A DNA stretch of 35,949 bases from an uncultured Bacteroidales bacterium (GTDB lineage Bacteria; Bacteroidota; Bacteroidia; Bacteroidales; UBA932): assembly GCA_905235085.1 (NCBI GenBank), contig CAJOKD010000025.1, positions 1 to 35,949 on the forward strand, read 5' to 3'. Shown here piece by piece: positions 31,040-35,949 of this stretch. Position 1 is the first letter of the stretch. Every line of letters begins with the position of its first letter. Both the position numbers and the translations under genes were made by a program. The notes beneath the pieces are model-generated. The model searched no databases. It was given only the letters and a program-made list of their open reading frames with translations, and had not been told where the DNA came from.

Positions 31040-32834
31040 ATGAGCAAGACTTACATAGCAGGAACGAAATACCGCACGTCGGTTCCCCGCTCCCAGAGGC
31101 TCAGGGACACCGTTAGAGGAGCTGCCGTGGCATCCAGTACCGGAGACTACGACGGCGGAGATTATGTAACCAGGACCACCGAGCAGATCATCACGGCGGT
31201 CAAGACCTTTGCAGCCGGCCTGAACATTACCGGAGGTTCCTCCCAGAACACGCTCTACATCGATGCCAACGGAGCCCTGCATTGCAAGCTCCCTATCGTT
31301 TCTGACTCGTACCTGAGCGGGTACGGCGCATCTGCAGGACCTGCAGGGTCCGGTATCGACCTGTCCGAAGTGTGGGCGTCCCTGAGGAGTAACGCAGACG
31401 ATTACGCGGACTACAAGATCAATGCTGCCCATCTGGACCTCTCAGCCTATGCTCCTCTGTCAAACCCTGCTCTGACGGGAATACCTACGGCACCAACAGC
31501 GGCCCCGGGTACGAATACCACCCAGATAGCCACTACTGCTTTCGTCTTTCGTCCAGGAGGCTATCTCCGGGTTGAGCGGAGGAGGTGTCTCTTCTGTCAA
31601 TGGCATGACAGGCAATGTGGTCCTGGACCTGGATTTCATTCCGCTGGACGGATCCGACAGTATCGATGGGACTCTCTCTCCGAACCGTACTGCCGTCTAC
31701 GACCTGGGATCGTCATCGTACAAGTGGAGGTACGTCTACGGAACATATCTTAACATCGATAGCCTCGCGGTGGTCAAGGGCGGACTGAAGATATCGGGAG
31801 GCAGCAGCGTCAACTGTACTTTTTACGTCTCTGGCAACAAGCTGCACTGTTATCCGGAGATTGTGTTCGACAATAATACCTTCTTCAGCGGCAATTACGG
31901 CGACCTTAGCAATAAGCCGGATCTATCAGTCTATGCTACTAAAGCATCACTTGCTGCCGTTGCAACTTCCGGAGCATACTCTGATCTCTCCGGAAGGCCC
32001 GACCTTTCGGTATATGTAACGACTTCACTTATAGGTTCTGCAGCCTATTTGGACGCGGAAGACATCGCATCAGCAGAGCAGGGCGACAAAGCGGACTCCG
32101 CTCTCCAAGGGATAAAGCTCAACGGCACCGAGTTGACGCCTTCCTCTAACGTAGTCAACGTCAACGCCTGTACTTCAATCGAGACGCCTACCGGACTGAC
32201 AGCGGCTTCAATCACGTCTGCAGGCCTAATCAAACTGAGCCTCACTAACGGATATACCATCCCGACCTCTGGCAACGTGGCGCAGATAACGACCAACGCG
32301 AACGCCATCACCGCCCTCCAGGGATACTTCACAAGCGGGGTAGCCAAGAGCGCCGCGAAGCTCAACTGCGGTGACGTTGGAAGCGCAGCCCTTCCTGTCT
32401 ACTTCGATGACGGAGTACCGAAGGCCTGTACCCTGAACCTCAGCAACTACGTGGACCTTACGAGTCCCCAGAACATTCCCGGCGTCAAGACCTTCGTCAA
32501 CGGACTCGACATCACCGGAGGAGTGTCTGACCGGACCATATACAAGGATAGTAACAACTGCCTGCATGTGACCATCCCGATCGTCTGCGACTCCTTCATC
32601 AGCGCATACGGCGCCGGCTCGTCCGCGAACGTGATTGACGAGATGTGGACCGCCCTGGCGGCATCAGGGATAAGCCATAAGATCCATGCCGACCACCTGC
32701 CGTATGACATCCCTCCGGAGTTTGTGGCTGGCGTAGACGATGACTACACCGGAGAATCCTACGCCGATGTGGAGACGATGATGATCGCTGTCTTCGAGCG
32801 ACTGTACAACCTTGAAAGCGCACTTGGATTATGA
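31040..32834 (+). pseudogene. Tail fibre/tip protein broken by 7-bp duplication
   Basis: Two overlapping frames (31040-31753 and the frame ending at 32834) are parts of one protein: ...TTQIATTAFV, then QEAISGLSGGGVSSVNGMTG. The second TTTCGTC at 31547-31553 repeats 31540-31546; removing it restores one frame of about 595 residues. Three copies of a module of about 45 residues are visible, near 31199-31330, 31770-31905 and 32483-32614 (VKTFxxGLxITGG ... L/I-Y ... HCK/HVT-IPIV ... S-GYGA). The segment ALTGIPTAPTAAPGTNTTQI is typical of phage fibres. It would be a trimeric fibre or adhesion protein of the tail tip. Confidence 0.8.
31539..31553 (+). repeat. 7-bp tandem duplication causing frameshift
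   Basis: CTTTCGTCTTTCGTC contains two full copies of TTTCGTC (31540-31546, 31547-31553). One copy is expected from the reading frame: GCT TTC GTC CAG GAG GCT. Typical of replication slippage; deletion of one copy would restore the gene. Confidence 0.8.
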
Positions 32835-34168
32835 GTAGGGTAACAGGAAATACCATATCGAAGGCCAATGCTACCATCAGCGACATAGCTGAGTTCTTTG
32901 GGATGAGTCGTGCTTCGAAGTTGAACAGCATCTGCGCTTATGCGGGCATCAACAAATGGGCGAGATACAAGCCTGTTGCATACGAGACCCTGAAGGGACT
33001 GACGAAGGCAACCGGGCATCCGACACCGCTATCCGTAGCAGAGTTGCTTGACGTGAGCTACGGTCTGACACTCCCTTCAGCGTCATCCACCCCTGCTGCA
33101 GCAGCGGCAAAGACGTTCGGGTATACGAGACCGACAGCCAACGACTGGTGCAGGATCTCGGACTTCCTGAATGCGGCCAACATCAACTCAGAGGGCTACA
33201 ACCATTCTGCGCTGGCACCTGCCAGAAGGGGCGGATTCTCATCTGCGATGACCTTTCCGATATTCAGCTACTCGGAGATTACCAGGGAGTTGATCGTAGC
33301 TGTTGCGGGATCGACGACCGGACTCGCCCTCGAAGACCTCACTCTCATTTCGGGATGCTACTTGGCTTTCTGCTGGACGGACGGGGGGACGACCTACATC
33401 AAGACCGCGTCCAGTACAATAACCAACGGAGGCATATCCATCACCCTTGAGGACACCGACTTCCCGAACGTTTCCGCGGGAGGAAGCGCGACATACACCT
33501 ACTACCTATGCCTCTGCACGACATCGCACACCTCGAGGACCACCGCATCAGGGAAGACATACTATCCGCTTCCGTTTGATTCGGTAAGCTACGCCTCCGG
33601 CTCAATCACCGTGACCAAGACTTGGCCTTTCGACGAGGTTACGATTGAATTCGGTGAGCTGCGGCCATCTGTCCAGGCCTATACTTATAACAAGTCCACA
33701 CAAACCTGGGGCTGGCAGGGAATGGGCTTCTATGTTGAGCAAGGTCCGATTGCCCCAGGACAACTTGATATGAATTCATACTGTAGGGTTAATGCCACCG
33801 GAGACCTCTATATCCGTGTCAAGCTGGTGAACTCGACCGAATCTGAACTGGTATACCCGACCTCGGGAACGACGGCAAAATGGACATCCACCCTGGCATC
33901 CGACAGTACCGTTGCCGGGAGCGAGAGAGCCTGCCAAGTATACAATGCGGATGGAGCCACCTCGGTACACAGCGTGACGGTGGCGCCCGGATCCACCGAA
34001 TGGGTATATATCAGGTGTCCGTACTTCTTCAGATACTACAACGGCAACAATCTCGGGACACTCGGGACAGACCTCGGACGCACAGGTTTGTTCACCTTGA
34101 AGGTTAACGGTATCCAGGTTGTGTCCGCATCACTGAATTTCGCAACATACGACTATACAGGTTTATAA
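32831..34168 (+). CDS. Tail-tip/receptor-binding protein candidate
   Basis: 445 residues, overlapping the fibre gene by 4 bp. N-terminal part (about 1-60, ISDIAEFFGMSRASKLNSIC AYAGINKWARYKP) is an attachment-type segment common to Bacteroidales phage tail proteins. The rest is beta-rich with many Ser, Thr, Tyr and Gly (SATYTYYLCLCTTSHTSRTT; WGWQGMGFYVEQG). Position after the fibre gene and composition fit a receptor-binding or tip protein. No catalytic motif seen. Confidence 0.7.
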   Translation: MSRVTGNTISKANATISDIAEFFGMSRASKLNSICAYAGINKWARYKPVAYETLKGLTKATGHPTPLSVAELLDVSYGLTLPSASSTPAAAAAKTFGYTRPTANDWCRISDFLNAANINSEGYNHSALAPARRGGFSSAMTFPIFSYSEITRELIVAVAGSTTGLALEDLTLISGCYLAFCWTDGGTTYIKTASSTITNGGISITLEDTDFPNVSAGGSATYTYYLCLCTTSHTSRTTASGKTYYPLPFDSVSYASGSITVTKTWPFDEVTIEFGELRPSVQAYTYNKSTQTWGWQGMGFYVEQGPIAPGQLDMNSYCRVNATGDLYIRVKLVNSTESELVYPTSGTTAKWTSTLASDSTVAGSERACQVYNADGATSVHSVTVAPGSTEWVYIRCPYFFRYYNGNNLGTLGTDLGRTGLFTLKVNGIQVVSASLNFATYDYTGL

Positions 34169-34169
34169 T

Positions 34170-34556
34170 ATGGAAATTGCAAAAACACTTATCGTTAACG
34201 AGGCTGCGAGGATCAATTCGCTTAACCTCGCAATAGGCCCAAAGGCTAAGGATCTGTTCTCTCTGCAGGACGAAATAGCAGAAATAACCAATCCATTCTA
34301 TAGGTTCCGCGACAAGCTCGCTGCAGACATGGGAATCAAGGGCGGACCGGAAAAGGATGGGGAGGAGAAGTGGAACGATTTCGTCACTTCCCTGACCAAA
34401 TTCCTGGAAGGGACCGTCGAAGTCCATAATGTCCGCTTTTTGACCGAGGATGAGTTCTGGAAGGCTATCGATCCACTTATCTCAAAAGGGACTCTTTTCA
34501 GAGGCGACATTGATCTCCTGCGTGGCTTGTTAGTTAAAGAGTCGAACGAAGGTTGA
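34170..34556 (+). CDS. Hypothetical tail-region protein
   Basis: 128 residues, helical (LNLAIGPKAKDLFSLQDEIA EITNPFYRFRDKL; FWKAIDPLISKGTLFRGDID). Starts 1 bp after the previous stop codon. No family recognised; a tail assembly helper or fibre chaperone would fit the location. Confidence 0.65.
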   Translation: MEIAKTLIVNEAARINSLNLAIGPKAKDLFSLQDEIAEITNPFYRFRDKLAADMGIKGGPEKDGEEKWNDFVTSLTKFLEGTVEVHNVRFLTEDEFWKAIDPLISKGTLFRGDIDLLRGLLVKESNEG

Positions 34557-34600
34557 TCACTATTTGGATGCTATTTAAACTGTATTAAAAGGGGTATGAT

Positions 34601-35949
34601 ATGAAACGCAACAAGATAATTCCTCTCAGGATTCCAAGAGGGAATGACTTCTCTCTTACGGTCCGTGTCTCCAGGAAAGATCCGGATACCGGACTCTATC
34701 AGACATATGATTTGTCAACAGCTAATGACGTGATGATCTCCCTAGTTAGCGGCCTGAGCCATATCACTGCGAAAAGTATGTCGGTATCTGGTAATGCCGC
34801 AACTGGTTCCTTCCGGGCCAAAGGCTTGACACTAGGTTTCTATGGAGTGGAACTAACCTTTACCTCCTCCGAAGGTAAGGCCAAGAGGAGTTACGAATGT
34901 GGACTTATCGTAATTGTTGAGAGTAATGCCATGACCGACGTCTCATCCTCAGCAACGGAGGGTGAAGATGGTTTCGGAATCAATCTGTATACCGAAATAA
35001 CTCCCGATACGATTTACATTGGTGGACTGGAAGTAGCTGGGACTGTTGAAGTGGGAGATGTCGAGACGCTGGATCCTGGCGAGGAGGCTTATGCCAGGAA
35101 TGTGGGCACACCGACAAACCAGATCATAAACTTTGGCATCCCGCGGGGTATGGATGGCCCTGAAGGTCTACAAGGGCCCTCTGGAAATCCGGGTCCACAA
35201 GGACCTCAGGGCAAATCAGCCTATCAGCTGGCCATTGAGAATGGCTTTACAGGAACAGAGTCTGAGTGGTTGGAGTCTCTGAAGAATGGCCCGCGGGGCA
35301 AGTCAGCCTACCAGGTTGCCGTCGATAACGGCTTTTCCGGCACCGAGGCCCAGTGGCTGGCGTCCCTAAAGGGCGAAACCGGAGAAACCGGACCTCAGGG
35401 ACCGCAGGGAAATCCTGGGGAAACGGGTGCCACCGGCCCACAGGGTCCGCAGGGTAAGTCAGCCTACCAGATTGCCGTCGATAACGGTTTTGCTGGTACA
35501 GAAGCCCAGTGGCTGGCATCCCTGAAGGGAGAGACTGGCGCAACAGGTCCGCAGGGACCGCAAGGCGAAATAGGTGCCACGGGTCCTCAAGGGCCTCAAG
35601 GACCGCAAGGTAAGTCAGCCTATCAGGTAGCCGTTGAGAATGGCTTTTCAGGAACAGAGTCTGAGTGGTTGGAATCTCTGAAAGATGGTCCACAGGGCCC
35701 GCAGGGTAAGTCAGCCTATCAGGTTGCCGTCGATAACGGCTTTTCCGGGACCGAGGCACAGTGGCTGGCCTCGCTGAAGGGTGAGACTGGAGCTACTGGT
35801 CCTCAGGGACCACAAGGAGAGACGGGCGCTACTGGTGCAACCGGTCCACAAGGTCCGCAAGGTGAGACGGGTGCTACCGGAGCACAGGGTCCCAAGGGGG
35901 AAACCGGAGAAACCGGACCTCAGGGACCGCAGGGAAATCCTGGGGAAAC
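34601..35949 (+). CDS. Collagen-like tail fibre protein, runs off window
   Basis: Open from ATG 34601 to the window edge with no stop (449 codons visible). Residues 1 to about 180 are beta-rich and resemble the N-terminal tail-attachment part of Bacteroidales fibres ([40 protein letters not shown]). After about residue 180 come G-P-Q and G-E/A-T collagen-type triplets, interrupted by at least five copies of a 24-residue unit GKSAYQxAVxNGFxGTExxW LxSLK. Gly-X-Y regions trimerise; the units probably form small stable interruptions. The C-terminal binding domain is not in the window. Confidence 0.88.
   Translation, partial: MKRNKIIPLRIPRGNDFSLTVRVSRKDPDTGLYQTYDLSTANDVMISLVSGLSHITAKSMSVSGNAATGSFRAKGLTLGFYGVELTFTSSEGKAKRSYECGLIVIVESNAMTDVSSSATEGEDGFGINLYTEITPDTIYIGGLEVAGTVEVGDVETLDPGEEAYARNVGTPTNQIINFGIPRGMDGPEGLQGPSGNPGPQGPQGKSAYQLAIENGFTGTESEWLESLKNGPRGKSAYQVAVDNGFSGTEAQWLASLKGETGETGPQGPQGNPGETGATGPQGPQGKSAYQIAVDNGFAGTEAQWLASLKGETGATGPQGPQGEIGATGPQGPQGPQGKSAYQVAVENGFSGTESEWLESLKDGPQGPQGKSAYQVAVDNGFSGTEAQWLASLKGETGATGPQGPQGETGATGATGPQGPQGETGATGAQGPKGETGETGPQGPQGNPGE
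35211..35780 (+). repeat. Five GKSAYQ...WLxSLK coding repeats
   Basis: Units begin near 35211, 35298, 35453, 35609 and 35705, each about 72-75 bp, separated by collagen-type triplets of varied length. They are similar but not identical at DNA level, so unequal crossing-over could change fibre length. A minus-strand open frame here (35247-35759) is a shadow of the repeats. Confidence 0.8.

Larger units (their letters stand above)
3600..35949 (+). mobile_element. Mu-like transposable prophage (left end and most of genome)
   Basis: Gene content identifies a transposable phage: repressor, MuA-type DDE transposase, MuB-type ATPase, GemA-like, DUF3164, gpG-like, gp28-type terminase, DUF935 portal, DUF1320, MuF and a gpI-like protease/scaffold. 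The left boundary is placed at about 3585-3612, because the permease reading frame loses its similarity there and transposase-site-like repeats begin. The right end, and therefore the target duplication, is outside the window. No sheath or contractile baseplate genes are seen; tail tube, tape measure and chaperones suggest a siphovirus-like tail. Related Mu-like phages of Bacteroides are known (for example the Hankyphage group), but no direct comparison was possible. Confidence 0.92.

Noticed and set aside
35211..35780. CRISPR-like array
   Set aside because: The repeats are in frame, encode a known type of fibre unit, and the spaces between them are collagen triplets, not unique spacers.
31040..35949. 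Diversity-generating retroelement target in the tail proteins
   Set aside because: Some Bacteroides Mu-like phages carry such a system, but no reverse transcriptase, template repeat or matching variable repeat is visible in this window. It could lie beyond the right edge.

Overview
The window shows a Bacteroidales-type chromosome interrupted by a Mu-like transposable prophage whose right end lies outside the window. The host assignment rests on promoter-like sites with the Bacteroidetes -7 element TAnnTTTG, on FtsX/MacB-type ABC genes of the Bacteroidales kind, and on phage gene families typical of Bacteroides and Alistipes Mu-like phages. The species is not determined. The GC-rich look points to a higher-GC Bacteroidales member.

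Host part (1-~3600): an ABC ATPase gene broken by a frameshift, an intergenic inverted-repeat element, and a large FtsX-like permease gene cut off where prophage sequence starts. Both parts of this exporter are damaged.

Phage left end (~3600-4357): about 700 bp without genes but dense in repeats. There are three copies of a transposase-site-like motif (core ACGAAATGT), five GGACGGTCA boxes in 12-bp phase, and a 22-bp direct repeat pair. Next comes a leftward lysogeny operon (S24-type repressor plus a membrane-anchored small protein), then a rightward early operon: small DNA-binding candidate, MuA-like DDE transposase, MuB-like ATPase, a second P-loop ATPase, GemA-like and DUF3164 proteins, several small proteins, a candidate activator, gpG-like morphogenesis protein and a tail-completion candidate.

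Accessory part (13.0-15.9 kb): a tRNA-like element, a few small genes with unusually strong Shine-Dalgarno sites, an AT-rich three-gene cassette with its own terminator, and a candidate small RNA with its own promoter and terminator.

Head genes (15.9-23.6 kb): a leftward block (small terminase, large terminase, DUF1320, DUF935 portal, and a MuF protein with a C-terminal nuclease-like toxin domain) diverges from a rightward block (protease/scaffold, major capsid). The divergent promoters flank three 21-bp-spaced dyads, which look like a shared late activator site. Then follow lysis genes (amidase, coiled-coil membrane protein, lipoprotein), tail tube, frameshifted tail chaperones, tape measure and tail-tip/fibre proteins. 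A collagen-like fibre gene runs off the end of the window. No sheath gene is seen, so a siphovirus-like tail is likely. One tail-fibre gene is broken by a 7-bp tandem duplication.

The most promising undescribed items are the MuF-nuclease toxin with tRNA-like RNAs nearby, the divergent late control region, the 12-bp-phased boxes at the left end, and the AT-rich three-gene cassette.
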